Part shown: one piece after another, positions 1 through 6,622 of the stretch | How positions within the stretch are numbered: position 1 is the stretch's first letter | How the letters are laid out: each line of letters begins with the position of its first letter | Assembly: GCA_902363675.1 (NCBI GenBank) | Contig: CABJAV010000007.1 | Coordinates: forward strand, 1 to 64,000 | Length of the DNA stretch: 64,000 nt | From: Lachnospiraceae bacterium | Lineage (GTDB): Bacteria; Bacillota; Clostridia; Lachnospirales; Lachnospiraceae | Direction: 5' to 3' | Program-made: the position numbers and the translations under genes | The notes under the pieces: model-generated | Seen by the model: the letters and a program-made list of their open reading frames with translations, nothing else | Databases searched by the model: none | Told to the model about the DNA's origin: nothing

Positions 1-31
1 GACTCCGAATAATGAAAGGAGATATGTTAAT

Positions 32-652
32 ATGGCAGTTACAGGAATAGGAACATATGCGTCATATACGAATAGTTATGGCAATACACAAAATGCTGGA
101 AACAAAACGGGCAGGACATATAAGAATGCCCATGAATATAAGAACTATTTAACACAAAAATACGATTGTTTACGAAGCAGGGATTATTCCGTAAATATAA
201 ACAGTTCTCTTTTGTCAAAGGCTATGGGAGATGAAAAGACAAAACAATGGTTGGAGTATAATCTATCTTTAATACCGGAAAGTATCGAAAAATTGAAAGC
301 TGCTCAAAGTGCTCGTGGCTGTAAGGTACTGAGTGTAACGGATACAATAAATGGATATGATAGCATAACAGAAGAAGTACTGGTAACAGATGAGGTTGAT
401 CCGGGAACAGAAAAAGCAAGGAAAGAACTTGAAGAAAGACTCGAGAAAAGGAAAGCAGAAAAGAAAGAGACAGAGGAAAGACTGGAAAAACAGCGTGCCG
501 AAAAACAGGATCAGGAAGAACGGCAATATAATCTGAAAATTGATGGAAAAGATGTAGCTGACCTGACAGGAAAAATGGTGGAATTGGTAGGTACTTCAAT
601 TCCTATAGGAGTGACGGAAAGCGGAGTTTCGACATTTGATGCTTTGGCATAG
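32..652 (+). CDS. Uncharacterised protein with charged coiled coil
   Basis: A 206-residue protein of unknown function. The ATG follows an AAAGGAG Shine-Dalgarno at a normal distance. There is no signal peptide or membrane segment, so it is probably cytoplasmic or exported by a non-Sec route. The first 35 residues are rich in Gly, Tyr, Asn and Thr. Residues about 126-165 are a run of Glu/Lys/Arg heptads typical of a coiled coil. The N-terminal style resembles the DUF6033-like gene 1 kb downstream, so the three genes here may form one family cluster; that link is inference. The next gene starts 36 bp later and is probably cotranscribed. Confidence 0.7.
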   Translation: MAVTGIGTYASYTNSYGNTQNAGNKTGRTYKNAHEYKNYLTQKYDCLRSRDYSVNINSSLLSKAMGDEKTKQWLEYNLSLIPESIEKLKAAQSARGCKVLSVTDTINGYDSITEEVLVTDEVDPGTEKARKELEERLEKRKAEKKETEERLEKQRAEKQDQEERQYNLKIDGKDVADLTGKMVELVGTSIPIGVTESGVSTFDALA

Positions 653-688
653 GGACTTTGATATAAAAGTGTAAGGGAGCATAATGTT

Positions 689-1504
689 ATGACAAAAATA
701 AGTAATACAGGAAACCGTTTTGATATATGGAATCTGCTCGATTGGTCAACTGTAAACAACGGAGAAAAATCAAAACAGATGCAGGATGCGGTGCCGGAAT
801 TAAAAGGGCGAAAAATTAGAATTGACAGTCTTGAACTGTCAAAGGAAGGCATGGCGGCACTACGTGGAAAAGTACAGAGCATGCCGGGACGTATTGATAT
901 GGAAGAAATGATGCAGATGAGAGAAATTCTTCCGAAATTGAAACTGAATCCAGAGAATGATTTCTATTGGGCAATGAGAGAGGATATGCAGAATTCACTT
1001 GATGCAATCAAGCAGTCAAAGGGGAATTATACATTAGATGACCTGATTTCCATCCGGATGGATGCATACACCAGACAGTATAACGCTTTGCAAAAGTCAT
1101 ATGAGGATGACAGTCGGGATATTTACATATGCGATGGTTCCAATGCGGAGGGAAAGCTACAGTACCATAAGGTATCAAAGGGAGAAGACGTGACATTTTT
1201 AAATCATGCATTTGATCGTATTGCAGACAGCTTGGGCTTTACAGCAAATGGATGTGAAAGCCAGTTAAAGATTAATGAATTATTTGGTGGACAGAAAGCA
1301 CCTGAACTGTCTTTGCCGGATAATTATGAAGAAAAACTATCTGGCATTATGAAGAAAGCTGCGGCTGATTATGCAGAACAAAGGGAGAATGGAAAGAATC
1401 TGAATGCAACTCAACAGGCATTGAAGTATCTGAATCAAGATGCAGGATTTGCCAATTCTATGCGCAGGCTGTTTTCAAATATCAGACCGATGATGTCGCG
1501 ATAA
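689..1504 (+). CDS. Uncharacterised 271-residue protein
   Basis: No family is recognised. The sequence has no signal peptide and no membrane segment and is predicted largely helical, with many Met/Glu/Lys residues. It opens MTKISNTGNRFDIWN and ends with a basic tail rich in Arg and Met. The start has a GGGAG Shine-Dalgarno in the 36-bp gap after the preceding gene. Its place between that gene and a DUF6033-type gene suggests a functional group of small accessory proteins. A cell-surface or flagellum-linked role is possible because a sigma-28-like box follows it, but nothing in the protein proves this. Confidence 0.65.
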   Translation: MTKISNTGNRFDIWNLLDWSTVNNGEKSKQMQDAVPELKGRKIRIDSLELSKEGMAALRGKVQSMPGRIDMEEMMQMREILPKLKLNPENDFYWAMREDMQNSLDAIKQSKGNYTLDDLISIRMDAYTRQYNALQKSYEDDSRDIYICDGSNAEGKLQYHKVSKGEDVTFLNHAFDRIADSLGFTANGCESQLKINELFGGQKAPELSLPDNYEEKLSGIMKKAAADYAEQRENGKNLNATQQALKYLNQDAGFANSMRRLFSNIRPMMSR

Positions 1505-1507
1505 AGT

Positions 1508-1534
1508 TCATAATTAAAATAATCATGCCGATAT
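1508..1534 (+). promoter_or_regulatory. Candidate sigma-28 promoter (weak -35)
   Basis: GCCGATAT at 1527-1534 matches the sigma-28 (SigD/FliA) -10 element GCCGATAA in seven of eight positions. At the correct distance (N11) the -35 is poor. A good TAAAGTTC lies at 1502-1509 but is six bases too far away. It precedes the DUF6033-type gene. The -10 match is what is seen; promoter function is uncertain. Confidence 0.35.
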
Positions 1535-1591
1535 ATATTTAAAGTAAGTAAACGGAATTACGATGTGATATGTACAAGGAGGACAACGGAT

Positions 1592-2333
1592 ATGTCAATG
1601 AATGTGAACACCACGACTCCTTATGCAAATTACCAGAACAACTACAAGACAGGTTCAGCAAATAAGAAAAAAGAAACAGCACAAACAACAGAAAATACAA
1701 AATTAAAGAAAAATACGACTGAAAGCATCGCTGAAAAAATCTCAGTAAAGCGGCACAAAAATGCTGGAGAATTTGCGTGAATCAAGAAACGACATGGATT
1801 TTATGGTTGCCGATTTTGAAAATGGTGATAATGCCAAAGATATTTTAGCCCAAAGTGATAAGGAGTATACGGTTATTTTCTCAAAGGAAGAAATGGAAAA
1901 GATGGCGTCTGATCCGAAATATTATGCAGAAAAAATGCATAGCATTGAGGGAGCTTTGCGTATGTCAGATGAAATCAATGCCCAGTTCGGATTTGAAAGA
2001 GCATTCGGTAAGACTAACGGCAATGCAGATGCTGATACAAAAATAACAAAATTTGGCATCTCTTTTAATAGTGACGGAACTACAACCTTCTTTGCACAAT
2101 TGGAAAAATCATCAGCCAGTCAGAAAGAATATCTTGAAAAGCTTCAGGAAAAGAAAGCTGAGGAGAAAAAAGAGGCAAAGAAAAAGGAACAGTCCAAGCA
2201 AATCGAAGTACGAAAAACTACAGTTCAGGCAAATTCAAAAGAAGAACTTTTAGATAAGATCAAAAATATTGACTGGGATTCTACCAAACCGGAGGAGAAT
2301 AAAATCGGCGGAAGATTTGATTTTTCAATTTAG
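1592..2333 (+). pseudogene. DUF6033-type protein, frameshifted
   Basis: The N-terminal part (from the ATG after AAGGAGG at 1574-1580) reads to a stop at 1780. The C-terminal part continues in another frame from about 1761. Joined, they give a protein of about 250 residues with the DUF6033 pattern: an MSMNVNTTTPYANYQ start, a KAAQKMLENL helix, an MDFMVADF core, a Lys/Glu-rich coil and a closing DKIKNIDW motif. The frame is restored if one A is added to each of two A runs, after 1732 (GAAAAAAT) and after 1756 (CAAAAATG). The second segment could be reinitiated at its own ATG, but no Shine-Dalgarno is visible there. It may be a real pseudogene, a slippage-controlled gene or sequence error. Confidence 0.6.
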
Positions 2334-2386
2334 TGTATTCAGATGAAAATAGAAGCAATTTCATAAAATCTGACATACACACTTGA

Positions 2387-3106
2387 CAATATCTCTCTGA
2401 GCGCGGTGTCGGCGAGGGTGTAAGAACCTGTGGCGTTGCAAGAGAGGATTTGTTTGTTGTATCAAAGGTTGCAGCCGAGCACAAGACATACGAAGAGGCA
2501 AAGGCTGGCATTGATGAAACTTTAGAGAAAATGGAACTCGATTATCTGGATATGATGATCATTCACAGTCCACAGCCATGGGCAGAGGTAAACCAGAGTG
2601 AAAACCGCTATAAAGAAGGAAACCGACAGGCCTGGAAAGCACTTGAGGACGCTTACAACGAAGGAAAGCTGAAAGCAATTGGTGTCTCTAATTTCCAGAT
2701 TGAAAATCTTGAGAGCCTTATGGAAACAGCTAAGATTAAGCCGATGGTCAATCAGGTGCTTTGTCACATCAGTAATACTCCGACAGAACTCATTGAGTTT
2801 TGTCAGAAGAGCAACATTGCAGTAGAAGCATATTCTCCGATTGCGCATGGTGTTATTTTAAATCAGCCGGAAATCCAGACAATGGCAGAAAAATACGGTG
2901 TTTCTGTCCCGCAGCTTTGCATCCGTTACACATTGCAGCTTGGTGCGATTTCCCTTCCAAAGACTGCCAATCCGGAGCACATGAAGACAAATGCAGAGGT
3001 TGATTTCGAAATCAGCGCAGAGGATATGGAGATGTTAAAGAATTTCAAGGAGATTGCAGACTACGGAGAGAGCAGCGGATTCCCGGTTTACGGAGGAAAA
3101 TTATAA
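2387..3106 (+). pseudogene. Aldo/keto reductase, 5'-truncated
   Basis: The frame is open from 2387 after a TGA at 2384. The readable part begins at about residue 45 of an NADPH-dependent aldo/keto reductase (SERGVGEGVR, then REDLFVVSK). It runs to a normal C-terminus with the family blocks DYLDMMIIH, IGVSNF, NQVLCH and the NADP-binding SLPKTANPEHMKTN. Missing are the first beta strand and the catalytic Asp and Tyr of the DTAxxYxNE region, so the product should be inactive. The break point falls just after the DUF6033-type gene. There is no credible start codon or ribosome site; a TTG at 2450 would give 218 residues. Confidence 0.75.
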
Positions 3107-3107
3107 G

Positions 3108-3380
3108 ATGAAAAAACCATATATTATCTGTCATATGATGATTTCCATTGACGGAAGAATCGATTGTGCTATGACATCAAAATTGCGCGGTGTCAATGAT
3201 TATTACACGACACTGGATGAAATCAGCTTGCTGATTGGCTCTGGAATTGACGGCAGGGGCGGTATGCCAGCCGTATTTGACGGACTTGAAATGCAGCATG
3301 ATGTTACACCGCTCAAATTGATCGATGTAAAAAAATTTGACAGTGATGCGGTCTGGATCCGGTATCAGTGTCAGAAGTAA
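3108..3380 (+). pseudogene. RibD-like dihydrofolate reductase-family protein, internally deleted
   Basis: The start has GGAGG at 3091-3095 and opens MKKPYIICHMMISIDGRID, the typical first strand of RibD-C/DHFR-like reductases. At YYTTLDE the sequence jumps in frame to the family's C-terminal block (EISLLIGSGIDGRGG ... DAVWIRY). From recall, a full relative has about 130 more residues between these blocks, so the cofactor-binding core is gone. The join sits on LDE, a tripeptide that in the parent would occur on both sides, which suggests deletion between short repeats. It starts one base after the stop of the truncated aldo/keto reductase. Confidence 0.7.
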
Positions 3381-3401
3381 AACAGAATAAAATTTGCAAA
3401 T

Positions 3402-3437
3402 GGAACCCGTTACGATTTGTAATGGGTTCTCTTTCTT
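3402..3437 (+). terminator. Hairpin after RibD-like remnant
   Basis: GAACCCGTTAC at 3403-3413 pairs with GTAATGGGTTC at 3419-3429 (one G-T pair), followed by a pyrimidine-rich TCTCTTTCTT stretch. It separates the decayed genes from the HipBST operon. Confidence 0.6.
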
Positions 3438-3550
3438 ATACCCGAACGGGGCGATTATAGAGAAATTATGTTGGGATTATACCCGAACGGGATTACTATA
3501 ATGAAAATCTATTGAAATTATACCCGAACGGGATTATTATAATGAATATG
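3436..3550 (+). promoter_or_regulatory. Triple 41-bp-spaced operators of the HipBST operon
   Basis: TTATACCCGAACGGG occurs three times, at 3436-3450, 3477-3491 and 3518-3532, each step exactly 41 bp (about four helical turns). Each carries the inverted core CCCG-AA-CGGG, a likely half-site pair for the HipB repressor. Copies two and three extend the match through a TATAAT (3497-3502 and 3538-3543) and an ATG, so a whole operator-promoter unit was duplicated. TTGGGA (3471-3476) and TTGAAA (3512-3517) stand 20 bp before the two TATAAT boxes, a long spacer filled by the operator. Autoregulation by HipB is inferred from family knowledge. Confidence 0.7.
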
Positions 3551-3748
3551 AGCATAATTGGAGATTATATAAAAGAGGAAAGAAAAAAAGCAGGTTTGAC
3601 GCAGGAAGAGTTTGCACTTCGATCCGGTCTGGGACTTCGATTTGTAAGAGAACTGGAACAGGGGAAGGAAACTGTGCGTCTGGACAAGGTCAATCAGGCA
3701 CTTGCAATGTTTGGATGTGAGGCAGTACCAGGGCGGAAAGGAAGGTAA
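3542..3748 (+). CDS. hipB: HipB-like HTH antitoxin/repressor
   Basis: A 68-residue XRE-family helix-turn-helix protein. The DNA-binding fold spans about residues 10-62 (IKEERKKAGLTQEEFALRSG ... VRELEQGKETVRLDKVNQAL). In HipA-family modules HipB binds the operon promoter and contributes to toxin control. The start is uncertain: ATG at 3542 overlaps the third TATAAT box and ATG at 3548 is two codons later. Neither has a Shine-Dalgarno, so a transcript from the second promoter with an SD-less start is likely. An upstream in-frame start would run through the operator and is rejected. hipS follows after two bases. Confidence 0.85.
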   Translation: MNMSIIGDYIKEERKKAGLTQEEFALRSGLGLRFVRELEQGKETVRLDKVNQALAMFGCEAVPGRKGR

Positions 3749-3750
3749 AA

Positions 3751-4083
3751 ATGGAATCAGAGTATAGAAAAGGATATGTATATATTCAAAATCATCTGGC
3801 CGGAATTATTGCTGAAACAGAGGAAGGCTATACGTTCTCTTATACGGAGGAATATTTGAAACGGAAAGATGCAGTAGGCGTGAGCCTTACACTTCCATTG
3901 CGCAGGGAACCTTATGAAACAACCATACTATTTCCGTTTTTTGATGGATTGATCCCTGAGGGGTGGCTCCTTGGGGTAGTTTGTCGGAATTGGAAAATTG
4001 ACAGGAATGATAGATTTGGATTATTGCTGTCAGCATGTAAAGATTGTATTGGAGATGTGTGTATCAAAGGAGAGAATGAATGA
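3751..4083 (+). CDS. hipS: HipS-like protein (HipA N-subdomain 1)
   Basis: A 110-residue protein equivalent to the small N-terminal subdomain of HipA. It carries the family pattern FFDGLIPEGW at about residues 62-72 followed by DRFGLLLSACKDCIGDVCI near the end. In the E. coli O127 HipBST system HipS is a separate gene and is the antitoxin that neutralises the HipT kinase; assigning that role here is inference from identical order and sizes. The usual Gly in the GxDxxG block is replaced by ACKDCIG. Its stop overlaps the hipT start (ATGA at 4080-4083), suggesting translational coupling. Confidence 0.85.
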   Translation: MESEYRKGYVYIQNHLAGIIAETEEGYTFSYTEEYLKRKDAVGVSLTLPLRREPYETTILFPFFDGLIPEGWLLGVVCRNWKIDRNDRFGLLLSACKDCIGDVCIKGENE

Positions 4084-5054
4084 AATGTCTGTATTGTGGA
4101 ATGCAAATTTCAGATCATGCGTCAGCAGATGAAAAGTCATGGTGCTGGCATAAAAAGTGCATAAAAGATTTTTTTCACGTTAAAGACATGCCTGTGTTGG
4201 ATATTACAAAAGAGCAACTTGAAAAGCTGGCAAATGAAACCGTAAATGAAGGAATTACAATTCCGGGAGTTCAGAAAAAATTGTCGTTGCATTTGTCGTG
4301 TGATATGAATGCGAGCCTCACGATTGTAGATTATCCTACTGGTTATATCTTAAAGCCACAGACTGAAGAGTTTAAGAATATGCCGGAGTTTGAAGATCTT
4401 GCTATGCGGCTTGCGGAGATCATGGGAATCCAGACAGTACCACATGCTTTAATTAAAATGAATGGTGAATATGCCTATATTACAAAAAGAATTGACAGGG
4501 ATATAACCGGAGAGAAAATAAGATTATATGCAATGGAAGATTTCTGTCAGCTTTCAAGACGTCTAACACAGGATAAATACAGAGGATCCTATGAAAATTG
4601 CGGAAGAATAATAAAGAAATATTCAGAGATCCCGGGAGTGGATCTGTCAGAATTATTTTTACGTGTAGTCGGTTCTTTTGTTATGGGAAATTCTGATATG
4701 CATTTGAAAAATTTTTCTTTGAGAGAAACCGAACCTGGAAACCGGAAATTTCATTTATCGAAAGCGTATGATATGCTTCCGGTAAATGTAATTATGCCAG
4801 AAGATCAGGAACAACTGGCGCTTACGATAAACGGAAAGAAACGTAATATACATCGAAAAGAATTTCTTATTTTAGCGGAATCATGTGGTCTTATGCCAAA
4901 GGTCGCAGAACACATAATTGCAAAAGTATGTGGATTGAAGGAAAAATTCTTGAAACAGGTCGATGAGGCGTATTTATCGGAAAATCAAAAAGAAAAAGTA
5001 AAAGAACTTATCGTGGAGCGAATTGAAATTTTGAAAAAGGAGCCTAAATTATAA
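4080..5054 (+). CDS. hipT: HipT-like Ser/Thr kinase toxin with Cys/His N-terminus
   Basis: A 324-residue HipA-type kinase lacking N-subdomain 1. Visible motifs are the Gly-rich loop IPGVQKKLS (61-69), the catalytic GNSDMHLKN (203-211; Asp206 base, Asn211 metal ligand) and AYDML (229-233; Asp231 metal ligand). All key kinase residues are present. In known systems such kinases phosphorylate aminoacyl-tRNA synthetases (HipA: GltX; HipT: TrpS) and stop growth; the target here is unknown. Residues 1-27 add CxxC (C3, C6) and CWHxxC (C22, H24, C27), a probable zinc knuckle that the E. coli proteins lack as far as I recall. It ends the operon; no clear terminator follows. Confidence 0.88.
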   Translation: MKCLYCGMQISDHASADEKSWCWHKKCIKDFFHVKDMPVLDITKEQLEKLANETVNEGITIPGVQKKLSLHLSCDMNASLTIVDYPTGYILKPQTEEFKNMPEFEDLAMRLAEIMGIQTVPHALIKMNGEYAYITKRIDRDITGEKIRLYAMEDFCQLSRRLTQDKYRGSYENCGRIIKKYSEIPGVDLSELFLRVVGSFVMGNSDMHLKNFSLRETEPGNRKFHLSKAYDMLPVNVIMPEDQEQLALTINGKKRNIHRKEFLILAESCGLMPKVAEHIIAKVCGLKEKFLKQVDEAYLSENQKEKVKELIVERIEILKKEPKL

Positions 5055-5071
5055 AGGTTTTGAGGAGTAAA

Positions 5072-5231
5072 ATGGAATTTACATTAGCAAAAATAGAGTA
5101 GTGGTTTGATGTACTTAGAGCTAGCCGTCGCGCTAGCGACTTGGTACAATAAGAATTACATATCATTGGACAAAATAGAGAAAGCCTTTGATTATGGAAA
5201 ATACGAAATTGCCGAAAGGATTATTTTATGA
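5072..5231 (+). pseudogene. Decayed small gene of about 53 codons
   Basis: ATG at 5072 follows a good GAGGAG site and opens MEFTLAKIE, then meets TAG. The sense sequence resumes in another frame as WF/MYLELAVALATWYNK and ends AEYxIAERIIL-like at a TGA overlapping the next gene's ATG. One base change and one indel would restore a single protein of about 53 residues. The middle also folds as a 37-base imperfect hairpin (5111-5147) bounded by GTAC with GCTAGC inner arms. Family unknown. The interval is otherwise empty. Confidence 0.4.
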
Positions 5232-6418
5232 AACGAATCAGACCGGATTATTATGATAAATTTACGTGTATTGCAGATCAGTGCCCGACCACCTGTTGCC
5301 AGGAATGGAAGATTGCAGTGGATGATGAGACTTTACGCAGATGGAAGATGATGACGCCGCCGGATACCTTGCGCAGACAGCGCACACACCTGAGCGATTA
5401 CACGGTTAAAAAAGAAGGCGTGCGTGTGATCCGGCTTGAGGAAGATCATCGGTGTCCGTTTCTTGCAGATGATAAATTGTGTTGTCTCGTGTCGGCGTAT
5501 GGAGATTCAGTATTGTCGGAGACCTGCACGGTTTTTCCTCGGGAGGTACATGCTTTCGCCGATCATGAGGAGGAGACGCTGATGCCTTGTTGCCCCGCAG
5601 TGATAGATCTGTGGAAGGAGAGTGAATCAATTGTATTTCCGAAAGTAGCGCAGGAGAGTGGAGAAGATTGGTTCAATCTATTTCGGATAAGAGAAATGCT
5701 TTTGCTGCTTTTTAAAGAGGAATCGGTGCCGGTTGAAGAACTTATAAAAGAAGCATTTTATATTTTGCTGGAACTTGATAAACAGGATGAGGTTACGGAA
5801 CGTGTTATCGATGATTATTTTTCTGCAAAAAGTGTTGCAAAGCTTCGTGATGCAATTGCGGAGATTCCGGTGGATGTGCTTGACACAATGGATGAGTGTA
5901 ATGAGTTATTGCAGGATCTGTCGGTCAATTACCGGAAAGAAGGTTTATACACAAAATATCTGGACCCGGTGATAGCGCAGGCAGAAAAACTGTCGGAAAC
6001 GTATGAGGAAGAGTCGATGCGGGAGGCATTGGAGCAGTTTGGTAAAAAGTTTACAGCATATGAGCCGTTGATGCGAAAGTTTCTGCAAAACGAAATCTAT
6101 TCGGATCTGCTTGTACCCGATGGATCGCTTGATGGCATGATTGTGGCATTACAGTGGATTGCCATGGAGTATGCTGTGATACGGCATGCGGTTTTTTTAT
6201 GTTATTATAGGAAAGAAAATGAAGTTTCACAACATATTGTATCTGAGGGGGAAAGTGAGGACGTTTCAACAATTCCATATGAAATTGTCCGTGACTATCT
6301 GGTGGTTATTACACGCATGACCGGCTATGAGGAGGAAGATATTTATGAGTATCTGGAGAACAGTTTTGAGTCGGTGCAGTGGGAGTGGGGCTATTTTGCG
6401 TTGATTGTCGGGAGATAA
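5228..6418 (+). CDS. fliB: Flagellin lysine-N-methylase (FliB-like)
   Basis: A 396-residue protein of the FliB/YkgJ-type cysteine-cluster family, which N-methylates lysines of flagellin. The N-terminus has the expected RPDYYDKFTCIADQCP, TCCQEW and, further on, CPFL, CCLV and SETCTVFPR, giving at least eight cysteines in the first 110 residues that probably bind an iron-sulfur cluster. The C-terminal part is helical. The start follows GAAAGGA. It stands alone between a decayed gene and a GGDEF/EAL gene; flagellin itself is not in the window. The methylase call rests on family resemblance; a generic cysteine-cluster protein is the alternative. Confidence 0.78.
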   Translation: MKRIRPDYYDKFTCIADQCPTTCCQEWKIAVDDETLRRWKMMTPPDTLRRQRTHLSDYTVKKEGVRVIRLEEDHRCPFLADDKLCCLVSAYGDSVLSETCTVFPREVHAFADHEEETLMPCCPAVIDLWKESESIVFPKVAQESGEDWFNLFRIREMLLLLFKEESVPVEELIKEAFYILLELDKQDEVTERVIDDYFSAKSVAKLRDAIAEIPVDVLDTMDECNELLQDLSVNYRKEGLYTKYLDPVIAQAEKLSETYEEESMREALEQFGKKFTAYEPLMRKFLQNEIYSDLLVPDGSLDGMIVALQWIAMEYAVIRHAVFLCYYRKENEVSQHIVSEGESEDVSTIPYEIVRDYLVVITRMTGYEEEDIYEYLENSFESVQWEWGYFALIVGR

Positions 6419-6530
6419 ACTTTTTATCTCTCTAATCATAGAAGATGATGCAGCCATTCGTCAGGAATCAAACGGAATGCATCAGGGAGAGATCGTGCCT
6501 AGGATCGAACTGGTCATAAAAGGACTGAAA

Positions 6531-6559
6531 TTGCAAATTTGAGACAAAGATGTTATAAT
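6531..6559 (+). promoter_or_regulatory. Sigma-A promoter of the GGDEF-EAL gene
   Basis: TTGCAA at 6531-6536, a 17-base spacer, and TATAAT at 6554-6559, with an extended TG one base before the -10. Confidence 0.75.
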
Positions 6560-6622
6560 AAAATGGCAGAATATTTACTAATTCATACAGAAATCTGTCG
6601 ATGAATGGAGGTTAACATCCGT

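Noticed and set aside
3436..3532. A CRISPR-like array of three 15-bp repeats
   Set aside because: Only three short repeats with a 26-bp gap, overlapping a promoter and the hipB start; the operator reading fits better and no cas genes are present.
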